This document shows positions 49,609 through 57,752 of a stretch of 64,000 nucleotides of DNA, piece after piece. Position 1 is the first letter of the stretch, and every line of letters starts with the position of its first letter. The position numbers and the translations under genes were made by a program. The notes under the pieces were generated by a model. It did no database searches. It saw only the letters and a list, made by a program, of their open reading frames with translations, and was not told the origin of the DNA. Location: assembly GCA_014650415.1 (NCBI GenBank), contig BMUX01000005.1, positions 496,001-560,000 on the forward strand, in the 5' to 3' direction. Origin of the DNA: Streptomyces spiroverticillatus. GTDB lineage: Bacteria > Actinomycetota > Actinomycetes > Streptomycetales > Streptomycetaceae.

Positions 49609-50303
49609 ATGGACTGGGGAGATCTCATCTACATCGCCTTCGACGTGCTCGGCGACGAGTCGTGCGCGCAGCTGGCCGGGAAGGCGGCGGTGGACACGGC
49701 AGTGCCCGGCGAGGAACCCCTGGCGGCGACCTCCGGGCGGGCCCGGGACCAGTGGACGGACGGCACGCTGGTGCTGACCACGCACCGGCTGCTCTGCGTC
49801 AAAGAGGGCAAGGCTCCGCAGGCGGTGCCGCCGGCCACGTCACCGACGTCGCGGTCGCGCCCTCCCGGCTGACCGGGCAGATCCTCCAGGTCACCGCGCT
49901 GACCGGGGCGTACAGCTGGGAGGAGGTCAAGGATGCCGAGGCGTTCGCGGGCAAGGTCCGTGGGGCTGTGGCCGGTGCCCTGCCCGCGCCTGCCGTCGCG
50001 ACGGGGCCCAACGGAGAGGCGTCCGCGCTGGTCGAGCGCCTGGAGCGGCTTGCGGCGCTGCATCGCTCCGGTGCGCTGAGCGACGACGAGTTCACCCGGG
50101 CCAAACAGCGGATGATCGGCGCTCGAGCGGCGGCAGGACCGCCGCCCGGCCGCTGCGTCACGTTCCGGCCGGGTCGGGGAGAGGACGCGGCCCTCAGCCG
50201 GGAAGCGTTCGACAGCGGGCGCGGCCCCGCGTTGAGGGCCGGGGCCGAGCCGTGGTCACTGCCCGTCGGGTGCGTCGCTGTAATGGCGGAACAGGCGAGG
50301 TAG
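49609..50303 (+). pseudogene. Frameshifted SHOCT-domain protein gene
   Basis: From the ATG at 49609 the first frame reads 'MDWGDLIYIAFDVLGDESC' and 'LVLTTHRLLCVKEGKAPQ', a PH-like beta sandwich start. At about 49830 (CCGCCGGCCAC) the continuation 'HVTDVAVAPSRLTGQ', 'TGAYSWEEVKDAEAFAGKV' and the SHOCT helix pair 'LERLAALHRSGALSDDEFTR' are in the next frame; restoring one G to the GG run would rejoin them. The second frame runs past the SHOCT end for another 50 codons into the opposite PaaX gene, so its normal stop may also be lost. SHOCT proteins are membrane or oligomer-associated; function unknown. Confidence 0.7.
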
Positions 50304-51149
50304 TGCGGTGGGAGTGTCCTGAGCTGCGGGGAGGGCGCGCAGAGCGGTCCAGCATTCCTGGGCGAGTCGGCGGGCCCGGGTGCCGGGCCAGGGCTGGGGC
50401 AGCAGTTCCGGGGGCAGCAACGGATCGGGAGTCATGGCGCGGCTGAACTCCGCGGCCAGTTCCACGGCCATGGTGAGCCGCTCGATCCCGGACAGGGCTG
50501 TGCCGTGCGTCAGCCGGTCGGCGCAGGTCGTCGCGAAGGCCGCGAGGCGTTCGTGTCCGGCGGCGATCTCCCCCAACGGCCAGGTGGCGGAGGCCAGTCG
50601 ACGAGGGTCGGCGGCGTCCCCGATGCGCAGGTCGGTACTGGTGAGGAAGGTGACGGAGCCGAGTACGTCGAGTTGGCGGGCCCGGGCTTCGACCAGGTCG
50701 GCGATGGGGTTGGCGGCGACGTACAGGCCTCCCTGGACGGGTGCCGCGCCCAGGTGCAGCAGGGTTTCCCGGAGGGCGTCGCGGGCGGTACGGCGAGCCT
50801 CGGGGATGGCGAAGGCGAACAGGTGCCACGTGCCGTCCCAGGGCGCGAACCCGCGGTCCTGCCGGTAGGCGTGGCGGACATGGTCGGCGTCGGGGGCAAT
50901 GATGCCGGTTTCGGCTTCGGCCACTGCCCGCAGCACGGCCTTGCGCCCCCGCCCCTCGTGGGTGAATCTGCCCTCGGTGACGAGGCGCTTGATGCACAGC
51001 CGGACCTGCTGGTCGGTCATGCCGAGGAGTTCGGCAACGGCGTAGAGCTCGCCGGCGTCGACCGTTCCGTCTTCGCGGACCAGGGCGTGCACGAGCAATC
51101 GGGTGGGGATCTCCGGACGCGGTGCGTGGGCCGGCTGTGTGGGTGTCAT
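50256..51149 (-). CDS. PaaX family transcriptional regulator
   Basis: 297 aa. N-terminal winged helix ('PTRLLVHALVREDGTVDAGELYAVAELLGMTDQQVRLCIKRLVTEG' region, about 15-65), central PaaX domain with 'WDGTWHLFAFAIPEARRTARDALRETLLHLGAAPVQGGLYVA' region, and helical C-terminal domain ('AQECWTALRALP'). PaaX proteins repress catabolic genes and respond to CoA thioesters such as phenylacetyl-CoA. The start overlaps the stop of the upstream GNAT gene (ATGA), so the two form an operon. No phenylacetate genes are nearby; the twin promoter regions at 49549-49605 and 51840-51890 are possible targets. Confidence 0.88.
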   Translation of the reverse strand: MTPTQPAHAPRPEIPTRLLVHALVREDGTVDAGELYAVAELLGMTDQQVRLCIKRLVTEGRFTHEGRGRKAVLRAVAEAETGIIAPDADHVRHAYRQDRGFAPWDGTWHLFAFAIPEARRTARDALRETLLHLGAAPVQGGLYVAANPIADLVEARARQLDVLGSVTFLTSTDLRIGDAADPRRLASATWPLGEIAAGHERLAAFATTCADRLTHGTALSGIERLTMAVELAAEFSRAMTPDPLLPPELLPQPWPGTRARRLAQECWTALRALPAAQDTPTALPRLFRHYSDAPDGQ

Positions 51150-51805
51150 CGGGGAGTTCCTCCGCCCAGGTCCTCCGGGGTGACGGCACGGTGCATGGTG
51201 GTGACAGCACCGAAGCCCATCAATCTCCGCAGAAATGGGGTCTGTTGGGTGTGTACGGCGCTGAAGCCATGGCGTTCGTACAGGGCCTTGGCGCGCGGGT
51301 TGACGTCGATGACGTCGAGCCGGATCCGGGTGCAGGTGTTCTCGGCGGCCACGGCGGCGATGCCGTGCAGCAGCAGGCCGCCGATCCCGGTGCCGCGGTG
51401 GTCCGGCGCCACGCAGATGCCGTCCATCACCAGTTCGCCCTCGGCGGGTTTCCGGGTGAACAAGGCAAGGAGTGCAAGCCGGGGGAGCCCGCGCAGCGGG
51501 CCGTATGCGGACAGTACGTCGCGTGCTGTGCCGCCGGTCAGGCCGCGCCCGTCCAGCTGGTAGCCGACGACACCGACGACGCGGCCTGTGCCACCGAGCG
51601 CCGTGATGCCGCGGTCGTGGTGCAGATGGGAGGCGAGGAACGCCCGGCCCTTCGCGGGCGGACCCAACGTGCTGCCGAGCTTGCAGCCAAATGCCTCCCA
51701 GTACAGGGCGGCCACCTGCCGCTCAGCACCGTCGGGGATGCCTCGATGCAGACGGGGGGCGTCGCTGCTGCCCCGACCGCCTGCCACCTCCTGCGATGCA
51801 CCCAT
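51146..51805 (-). CDS. GNAT acetyltransferase, first gene of a GNAT-PaaX operon
   Basis: 219 aa from the ATG at 51805 with GGAGGG 3-4 bases upstream. One GNAT domain: 'ELVMDGICVAPDHRGTGIGGLLLHGI' contains motif A with R-G-T-G-I-G, and 'IRLDVIDVNPRAKALYERHGF' is motif B. The N-terminal half includes 'AALYWEAFGCKLGSTLGP', a substrate-side helix shared with some antibiotic acetyltransferases. Coupled by ATGA to the PaaX gene, so the regulator may govern its level. Confidence 0.88.
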   Translation of the reverse strand: MGASQEVAGGRGSSDAPRLHRGIPDGAERQVAALYWEAFGCKLGSTLGPPAKGRAFLASHLHHDRGITALGGTGRVVGVVGYQLDGRGLTGGTARDVLSAYGPLRGLPRLALLALFTRKPAEGELVMDGICVAPDHRGTGIGGLLLHGIAAVAAENTCTRIRLDVIDVNPRAKALYERHGFSAVHTQQTPFLRRLMGFGAVTTMHRAVTPEDLGGGTPR

Positions 51806-51839
51806 GGTCCCTCCACTCGTTTCGACCGCCACCGAGAAT

Positions 51840-51890
51840 CATAGTACGCTCGTATCGGAAACGACCGTTTTGGATTCGATAGATTCAGGA
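51840..51890 (+). promoter_or_regulatory. AT-rich divergent promoter, related to 49549-49605
   Basis: Between the GNAT start (51805) and the DUF418 start (51897). It has ACGACCGTTTT, then 10 bases, GATTC and AGGAGTG, aligning with the region before the SHOCT gene at about 18 of 26 positions without gaps over the core. TATCG and CGATA also occur here as an inverted pair. Confidence 0.5.
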
Positions 51891-51896
51891 GTGCCC

Positions 51897-53159
51897 GTGA
51901 GTGCCCGACCAGGTACGGAGAGCCCCGCGCGCCGCCTGCCCGCCACAGGGAGGCAACCAGCCGGCGGTGTCCGGCTGGCGCAGGTGGACGCGCTGCGGGG
52001 GTTCGCCCTGCTCGGCATCCTCATGGTCAACATCACCTACCTGGCATCCGCCTACCACGGCACGGGCCTGGAGGACCCGGGCCTGGGCGGCCCGCTGAGC
52101 GAGGTCGTCCGCCGGCTGGTGACGGTGCTCTTCGAGGCAAAGTTCTTCCTGCTGTTCTCGTTCCTGTTCGGCTACAGCTTCACGCTGCAGATCGACTCGG
52201 CCGAGCGACGCGGCGACCGGTTCGCACCACGCTTTCTGCGGCGCCTGACCGGGCTGTTCGTGATCGGCGTCATCCACGCCGTCATCCTCTTCCCCGGCGA
52301 CATCCTCACCCTGTACGCCGTCCTGGGTCTGATCCTGCTTGCGCTGCGCCGGGTCCGGCCCCTTAACGCGGTGCGGATCGCCTTGGCACTGCTGGCGGTG
52401 ACCGCAGTCGGATACGCGCTCCTCGCGCTCGCCGTCGCCGATGCGGGCGGTGGCGGCGTCATCCCCACATCCACGGCATCCGCCGCGGCACAGGCGACCG
52501 AGGCCCTGCGCGGCGGCCCCGCGTCGGTCATCGGCGCCCACCTGCAGGAACTGCCTGATGTGGTCGCCCTGCTGCTCTTCTTCCAGGCGCCGTCCGCGCT
52601 CGCCGCCTTCCTGCTGGGCCTGGCGGCCGGACGCCGACGCGCTTTTGCCGACACCGGCCGACACCAGCGGCTCCTGCGTCGGCTCCAGTGGGTCGGCTTC
52701 ACGGCCGGCCTGCTGGGCGGCATCGTGTACGCGGATGCGAGCCTGAACCACCCCGAGTCCGCGTACCAGCTTCTCGCCATGGGCCTCGATGTGATCACCG
52801 CTCCCCTGCTGGCCGCCGCTTTTGCGGCGACCGTGCTCCGCCTCGCCCACGGCCGCTGAGGACAGGCCGTGGTCACCGCGTTCGCGCCGGCGGGCCGCAT
52901 GTCGCTGACCAACTATCTCGGTCAATCCCTGGTCTGCGCCTTGCTGTTCACCGGATTCGGGGCCGCGCTGGTCGGCCGCGTCCCGCCCGTCGGAGTTGCG
53001 GCGATCGCCCTGGCCTTGTTCGCGGCGCAGGCCGTGGCCAGTCGATGGTGGCTGCGACACCACGCCTACGGCCCGCTGGAGTGGCTGCTGCGTGCCTGGA
53101 CCACGCTCTCGGCACCCCCGTGGCGCACGTGCAGCCAGAAACAAAAGATTCAGCCATAG
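51897..53159 (+). pseudogene. DUF418 membrane protein gene interrupted by an in-frame TGA
   Basis: Starting at GTG 51897 (AGGAG 6 bases upstream), 320 codons encode 'LAQVDALRGFALLGILMVNI', the DUF418 N-terminus, and about eight membrane helices ending 'ATVLRLAHGR'. A TGA (52857-52859) follows, yet the same frame continues with 'GQAVVTAFAPAGRMSLTNYL' and further helices to 53159, exactly the conserved DUF418 C-terminal half ('PAGRMSLTNYLGQS'). One C-to-T change in a CGA Arg codon would create it. Either a nonsense mutation or readthrough; I favour a pseudogene. The family is of unknown function, possibly transport. Confidence 0.8.
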
Positions 53160-53214
53160 CCCCCTTTTATGCGTTCACGTTCTTGTCCTGCTTCATGAGG
53201 AAAGGTGTATCGGT

Positions 53215-53946
53215 ATGTCCGGCAAGGAAATGACTACCGTGATCCGGCAGAAAATTTCGAACCGAATTCTTGTGGCGGCCGGATTTCCGGTCCTGGGAGC
53301 AGTGGCCGGATGGCTGCTGAAGCTCCTGGCGAACTGGGCTGCCTCCTGGCCCTGGATTCCGTGGGAGGGGCCGGTCGAACTCGTCAACAACGCACCTGAA
53401 CCAGTGGTGACACTGGTCAGCCTGCTGGTCGGAGCCTTGGCCGGTGGCGTCCTCGTGCTCATGGCCGAGCACGGCTACGTGACCGTCACCATCGAGGACG
53501 ACCAGGTCACAACGGATCGTGGCGACTCCAGCCAGAGCGTTTCCCGGGCCGCGATCCACGGGGTGTTCGCCGACGGCAAGCGGCTTGTGGTTCTCGGCGA
53601 GCGAGGCCAGGAACTGGCCGTGGAAAGTAAAACCGAGGGCGCGGATCTGCCGACGGTCAAGCAGCTCGCGAACGGCTTTCAGACACACGGATACCCGTGG
53701 CTGCCGGACGGGGATCCCTACCAGGACGAATACAGGCGATGGGTCGAGGACATGCCGGGCCTGCCGGTCAGCGGCAACGCACTTCTCAAAGCACGGGCAG
53801 AGGCTCTGAACAAGCAGGAAGAGAGCAACGTCGCGGAGCTGCGACAGGAACTGGCGAAGCTTGGGATAGTCGTACGCGACACAGGCAAGAGGCAGTGGTG
53901 GCGGCGTGTCCGGCAGGCGGATGAGCAGAAGGAACACGCTCTCTGA
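53215..53946 (+). CDS. YqeB-like membrane protein
   Basis: 243 aa. Two membrane helices at about residues 18-40 ('ILVAAGFPVLGAVAGWLL') and 62-85 ('TLVSLLVGALAGGVLVLMA'), then a soluble PH-like beta domain ('YVTVTIEDDQVTTDRGDSS', 'AIHGVFADGKRLVVLGERGQEL') and a C-terminal helix 'EESNVAELRQELAKLGIVV'. This matches the YqeB family of actinobacteria, of unknown role. GAGGAAAGG lies upstream of the ATG at 53215. Base composition is slightly less GC-rich than its neighbours. Confidence 0.8.
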   Translation: MSGKEMTTVIRQKISNRILVAAGFPVLGAVAGWLLKLLANWAASWPWIPWEGPVELVNNAPEPVVTLVSLLVGALAGGVLVLMAEHGYVTVTIEDDQVTTDRGDSSQSVSRAAIHGVFADGKRLVVLGERGQELAVESKTEGADLPTVKQLANGFQTHGYPWLPDGDPYQDEYRRWVEDMPGLPVSGNALLKARAEALNKQEESNVAELRQELAKLGIVVRDTGKRQWWRRVRQADEQKEHAL

Positions 53947-54089
53947 CGGGCCGTCGGACAAGGCGTGCTGGAAGCGGCGCCTCCGCGGCCAGTACCGAAG
54001 GCGGGGCGGCATCTCCGAGGGCGGCATCAAGGACCCTGGTGCCCCGCCACAACGTCTGTCGGCGAACGAAGGTCAAGGATCACGGCTAA

Positions 54090-55010
54090 AGATCATCGTG
54101 CCCGTTCAAGCGGGGCGCGATCGCGCTCGTCGATTCTTCGGGCAAGACGGTCACTGCGGTGGGTCGGGAACTCGGCATCCGCTCGGAGTCCCTGCGTGGC
54201 TGGTACCGCCGGGCCAAGGCGGGTCGGGGTGAGGGCGAGTCCGGTGAGTGAGCTGTACCGGTTCATCCACGCGGAGAAGGCGAACTACCCGGTCGTTCTG
54301 CTGTGCCGGGCGCTGAAGGCCGCCCGCTCGTCGTACAGCGCGTGGTGTGATGGCGAGGTGGCCCGCCGCGCCCGGGAGGCCGTGGACGACGCGCTCGGGC
54401 AGGAGATCACGGTGCCGCACGTCGCCTCTCGCCATGCCTACGGTGTCCCGCGCATTCACGCTGAACTGCGACGCCTGGGGCAGTGGGTGAACCGCAAGCT
54501 TGGCGCCCGCGTCATGCGCGAGCGCGACATACGTGGCGTCATACGGCGCCAGCGCCGCTCGCTGAACCGGTCGGATGCGAAGGCGAAGCCGGCCCCGGAC
54601 CTGATCGGCCGTGACTTCCACGCCGAGCGTCCCGGGACCAAGCTGGTCGGCGACATCACCTGCCCGCCCACCGCCGAGGGCCGGCTCTACCTCGCCTGCT
54701 GGCTGGAACGCGCCACCCGCGAGGTCATCGGCTATGCCATGGCAGATCACCACCGAGCCGACCTCGTCGTCGAGATTCTGGGGCCTCTTGGAGAAGGAGA
54801 TCGGCACCCGGACCTGGCCCGGCCGGGCGACCGCCCGCGCCGAGGTCTTCACCTTCATCGAGACCTTCGGCAACCGCCGTCGCCTGCGCAAGCACAAAGT
54901 CTTCGACCACCTCAGCCCGGCCGAGACCAGGCAACGACACCAACATGCCCTTGCGGCATATCGATCACGTGTCCGGATCACGGGGAAGCTTCACCTTTTC
55001 GCTCGCTTGT
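54090..55010 (+). mobile_element. Remnant of an IS3-family insertion sequence
   Basis: OrfA is 5'-truncated: the frame ending at 54251 reads 'FKRGAIALVDSSGKTVTAVG' and 'ELGIRSESLRGWYRRAKAG', a helix-turn-helix of IS3 OrfA. OrfB begins at GTG 54244, overlapping OrfA by 8 bases, and encodes 'RHAYGVPRIHAELRRLG' and 'TKLVGDITCPPTAEGRLYLA' with the first catalytic Asp. At about 54780 it jumps frame to 'EKEIGTRTWPGRATARAEVF' and 'LRKHKVFDHLSPAETRQR', the normal C-terminus. The middle with the second Asp and the Glu, about 90 residues, is missing, so the transposase is dead. I could not delimit terminal repeats. Confidence 0.85.
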
Positions 55011-55049
55011 CGAGGTCCTTCGGGGCGCTGTTCCGCGGCGGGCGTGGTG

Positions 55050-56258
55050 CTACTTGCTGAGCCAGAGATCCGGGCCGAACACTTCGTAATGGATGGACGG
55101 GGGCCTCAGCCCATGGGCGAGCAGATCGGTGCGGGCGGCCTTCATAAAGGCCAGGGGACCGCACAGGAATGCCGTGGTGTCAGGTGGGAGGGAGAGGCGG
55201 GCGATGTCGGCCCAGCCCTCGCTGACATGATCCGCGGCGGCGTCCGGGTGATCGGTGTCCTCGTACCACACGTGCAGCGAAGCATGGGTGAGTCGGCCGA
55301 CCAGTTCGACGAGTTCGAGCCGGTGGGCGTGATCACTGGGGGAGCGGTCCGCGTGGACGACGGTCACGGGCCGGTGGGGCGAGGTGGTGGCGAGGTGTTC
55401 CAGCATGGCCAGCATGGGGGTGACGCCGATGCCTGCCGAGGCGAGCAGCAGCGGGTTGTCGCCCTCGGGCAGCAGGAGGTCACCGAAGGGGAGGGAAACC
55501 TGAAGGGCGCCGCTGGCTGTGGCGTGGGCGTGCAGCCAGGAGGAGACCTCACCCTCGGGCACGTGGCCGTCGGGGGAGTACTCCCGCTTGACGGTGATGC
55601 GCCAGGTCTTGAGGCCGGGGGCCGAGGACAGGCTGTACTGCCGTGTCTGGTGTGCCCCGTCGGGCAGTTCGACCCGCACGCTGACGTACTGGCCGGGGGT
55701 GAACGGTCCGGTCGCCGACCCGTCGGCGCGTCGCAGGATGAGGGACACCGCGTCGGGGGTCTCCTCATGGCGTTCCGTGATCTCCATGGTCTGCCAGACG
55801 GCGCCGTCCTCGACCTGTGCCTGCGCGTACAGGCGCGCTTCCATGGCGATGAGGGCGTTGGCCATCAGCCAGTAGACCTCGTCCCAGGCTGATGCCACCG
55901 CCGGGGTCACGGCATCCCCGAGGACCTCGGCGATGGCTTGGAGGAGGTGCCGGGCGACCAGCGTGTACTGGTCGGAGGTGATACCGAGTGCGGCGTGCTT
56001 GTTCGCGATGCGGCTCAGCACCGCGTCGGGGCGCTCGTCCGGATGCCCGACGAGCGCGGTCGCGAAGGCGGCGACTGCGCCGGCCAGTGCCTCCTTCTGC
56101 GTGCCGCTGGCCTGGTTCGCCCGGTTGAACAAGTCGTCGAGCAGTTCGGGCCGTTCCTCGAACATACGGCGGTAGAACAGCTCGGTGATGGTGTCGAGGG
56201 AGGCACCCACGGTGGGAAGAGTCGTGCGGACGATCTGTGCGGATCGTTCGGAAAGCAT
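55050..56258 (-). CDS. hmp: Flavohemoglobin (nitric oxide dioxygenase)
   Basis: 402 aa, full length. Globin domain (1-140) with the proximal His in 'IANKHAALGITSDQY' near residue 85 and distal 'LFYRRMFEERPEL'. FAD domain: 'QTRQYSLSSAPG' with the R-x-Y-S motif; NAD domain: 'LLLASAGIGVTPMLAML' and the C-terminal 'HYEVFGPD'. It oxidises NO to nitrate with NADH and O2. Two sequence elements lie upstream: a perfect TGTCACA-N16-GGTC promoter at 56336-56362 and an inverted repeat in the leader at 56296-56320, suggesting sigma-factor control plus a repressor or RNA switch. Confidence 0.96.
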   Translation of the reverse strand: MLSERSAQIVRTTLPTVGASLDTITELFYRRMFEERPELLDDLFNRANQASGTQKEALAGAVAAFATALVGHPDERPDAVLSRIANKHAALGITSDQYTLVARHLLQAIAEVLGDAVTPAVASAWDEVYWLMANALIAMEARLYAQAQVEDGAVWQTMEITERHEETPDAVSLILRRADGSATGPFTPGQYVSVRVELPDGAHQTRQYSLSSAPGLKTWRITVKREYSPDGHVPEGEVSSWLHAHATASGALQVSLPFGDLLLPEGDNPLLLASAGIGVTPMLAMLEHLATTSPHRPVTVVHADRSPSDHAHRLELVELVGRLTHASLHVWYEDTDHPDAAADHVSEGWADIARLSLPPDTTAFLCGPLAFMKAARTDLLAHGLRPPSIHYEVFGPDLWLSK

Positions 56259-56295
56259 GCCAACTCCGAATTGGTGAATGAGATGTGTGTTTTCA

Positions 56296-56320
56296 GATGA
56301 GTCACCGTCGGTGTCTCATC
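56296..56320. promoter_or_regulatory. Inverted repeat in the hmp leader
   Basis: GATGAGTCACC-GTC-GGTGTCTCATC, 11-base arms with one mismatch. On the minus strand it lies between the predicted transcription start (about 56329) and the hmp ATG (56258), so a bound protein would act as a roadblock. It does not obviously match the NsrR consensus. Confidence 0.6.
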
Positions 56321-56335
56321 GGTGCTCGACCGATT

Positions 56336-56362
56336 GACCGGACAGCGGATCACCTTGTGACA
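56336..56362 (-). promoter_or_regulatory. ECF41-type promoter of hmp
   Basis: On the minus strand: TGTCACA (56362-56356), 16 bases, GGTC (56339-56336). The published ECF41 consensus is TGTCACA-N16-CGTC; the same GGTC variant with identical spacing occurs at three other sites in the last 8 kb. The start codon is 78 bases downstream. Confidence 0.8.
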
Positions 56363-56420
56363 GCTACGCCGCACCCTGTGGTTGATTACGAGCGGAGAGT
56401 GTCTTGTGCCTCAAGGAACT

Positions 56421-56786
56421 TCAGCATCGCGATGCTGAACAGGGTGAACCGAACGTCCCTCCCTGGCTGCAGTGGTCGAAGACATGGGCCTGCGTGATCT
56501 GACGCAGCACAGCGGTGGCGCTGTCGTCGGTCAGGAGGCCGAGAGGGGTGGTGAGGGCGGCAGTGCAATCGGCCGCCTCGGGGTGGGCGTCGACGTTGCG
56601 TTCCAGGAACCGTTCCATGGCGGCGACCGCCGTTGACCAAAACGCGTCATCCGCCACCTGTCTTCGCGGTCGGCCGAGGTGTTCGACGACATGGTGCCGG
56701 AGTTTCGCGTACATGGCCGCGGTGTGGTCGCGGGCGGTCGGCAAGTGACCGGAGCTCTCTGTTCCGATCGGCTCGACATCGACCAT
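56421..56786 (-). CDS. Hypothetical protein, uncertain
   Basis: 121 aa from the ATG at 56786 (ATGs further upstream extend it). The sequence has protein character: 'DHTAAMYAKLRHHVVEHLG', 'AFWSTAVAAMERFLERNVDA', 'LGLLTDDSATAVLRQITQAH', all amphipathic helices. The C-terminus 'GGTFGSPCSASRC' looks like out-of-frame sequence, so it may be a frameshifted remnant. It lies in front of hmp on the same strand. Family not recognised. Confidence 0.4.
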   Translation of the reverse strand: MVDVEPIGTESSGHLPTARDHTAAMYAKLRHHVVEHLGRPRRQVADDAFWSTAVAAMERFLERNVDAHPEAADCTAALTTPLGLLTDDSATAVLRQITQAHVFDHCSQGGTFGSPCSASRC

Positions 56787-57242
56787 GGTCAGGCGCTCTT
56801 CCAGCGCAGGCATCCGGAGGTTCCCCAGCCGATCCCCGGCTCGCCGCAATGAGCGCCACACACGGGGCCCGCACCGTCAATGTGGTACCGCTGTTCGATG
56901 TGGGCGGGACTGCGGGGGACGGTGAGCGAATGAGCGCAGGGAGAGACGCGAGGACTGATACGAGTGCTTCACGTTCTCCGATGATCCGAGCGCGGCGGCT
57001 GGTCTCCAGGAAGACTGGCACTGTCATGGAACGAAGCGCTTCCCAGAACCAACAGTGTCATTGGGCGTGTTTCAGTGAGGTAGGCTGAATGCAGTGGTTC
57101 CGACGGCGAGGCGCACTCCGCGAAGGCGTCGGGAACACGACGCACCCGCTGCACAGAGCCGAGCGGGTGCCGTGGCCCCGGACGCTTTCGAACCCCCGCG
57201 AAATCGGCGTCCGGGGCTATGAACTGGCTCTTTCTCTTCCGC
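56787..57242. other. 456-base stretch without a confident gene
   Basis: Several open frames on both strands lack ribosome sites. The segment borders the 3' end of the damaged winged-helix gene. I see no repeats or strong stem-loops. Confidence 0.4.
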
Positions 57243-57563
57243 TCAGTCCTGTTGGGCACGATAGAGGCCCCGGCCGGTGCGCTGGCCCCGGGACGCGCCG
57301 CTGAGACGGTCGAGCGTGCTGCGATGGCGTTGATGCTCCCTCTGCCGGTGACGCGGCCCAGAACGGTTGCCACGTCGCGCGCGCACACCAGTGTCACCGA
57401 CCTGTGAAAGGTGGCTGAGGATCTGTTCGGTCAACTTGCCGTACCTGTGATCCGCCAACTTGCCGTACCTGTGATCTGCGTTGCTCTTCGAGCGGGAGAT
57501 GTTCTTCGAGGAGGAAGCCCGCTTCCTTGCCCTCCCGTCACGTCCGGATGGCCGGGAGGCCAC
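57243..57563 (-). pseudogene. Truncated paralogue of the winged-helix gene at 60369-60899, with two compensating frameshifts
   Basis: 106 codons, aligning with residues about 105-176 of the downstream paralogue: 'YGKLTEQILSHLSQVGDTGVRAR' region versus 'YGRLTEQILAYFAQSGDDEVRAR' region, and 'RSTLDRLSGASRGQRTGRGLYRA' region versus 'RSTLDRLVGASRIQRVGRGLYRA' region. Between them about 17 residues are garbled. In the +1/+2 frame the expected 'ARDVATVLGRVTGRGSINAI' is intact. Loss of two bases from a CG run near 57380 and of one base near 57318 shift out and back in, keeping the ORF open while destroying the recognition region. The N-terminal coiled coil of the paralogue is missing. Confidence 0.75.
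57432..57476. repeat. 24-base tandem duplication
   Basis: CAACTTGCCGTACCTGTGAT plus C occurs at 57432-57452 and 57456-57476 with a 3-base spacer, i.e. a 24-base period. It duplicates 'DHRYGKLA' in the damaged winged-helix gene. Confidence 0.9.
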
Positions 57564-57752
57564 GCCCCATCACCGTGTGGCCGCAGCGTTCTTTGCAGAG
57601 CAGACCGGCTGGACGCGGATCACCTGACATGGCCCGGTCCTCCGGTGAGAGAAATGTCCCGACGGAGTGCGGCACTGGAAAACACGCTGTGACAATATGT
57701 GAGATCTCTTCATCCGTGAGGCCCAGTCCGCCTTTTGACGAAGGAGTCACTC

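Noticed and set aside
52857..52859. TGA as a selenocysteine codon in the DUF418 gene
   Set aside because: No SECIS-like hairpin seen and the family has no Cys/Sec at this place; a nonsense mutation is simpler.
57668..57694. TGTCACA on the minus strand upstream of the damaged winged-helix gene
   Set aside because: The -10 position reads CGCA rather than GGTC/CGTC.
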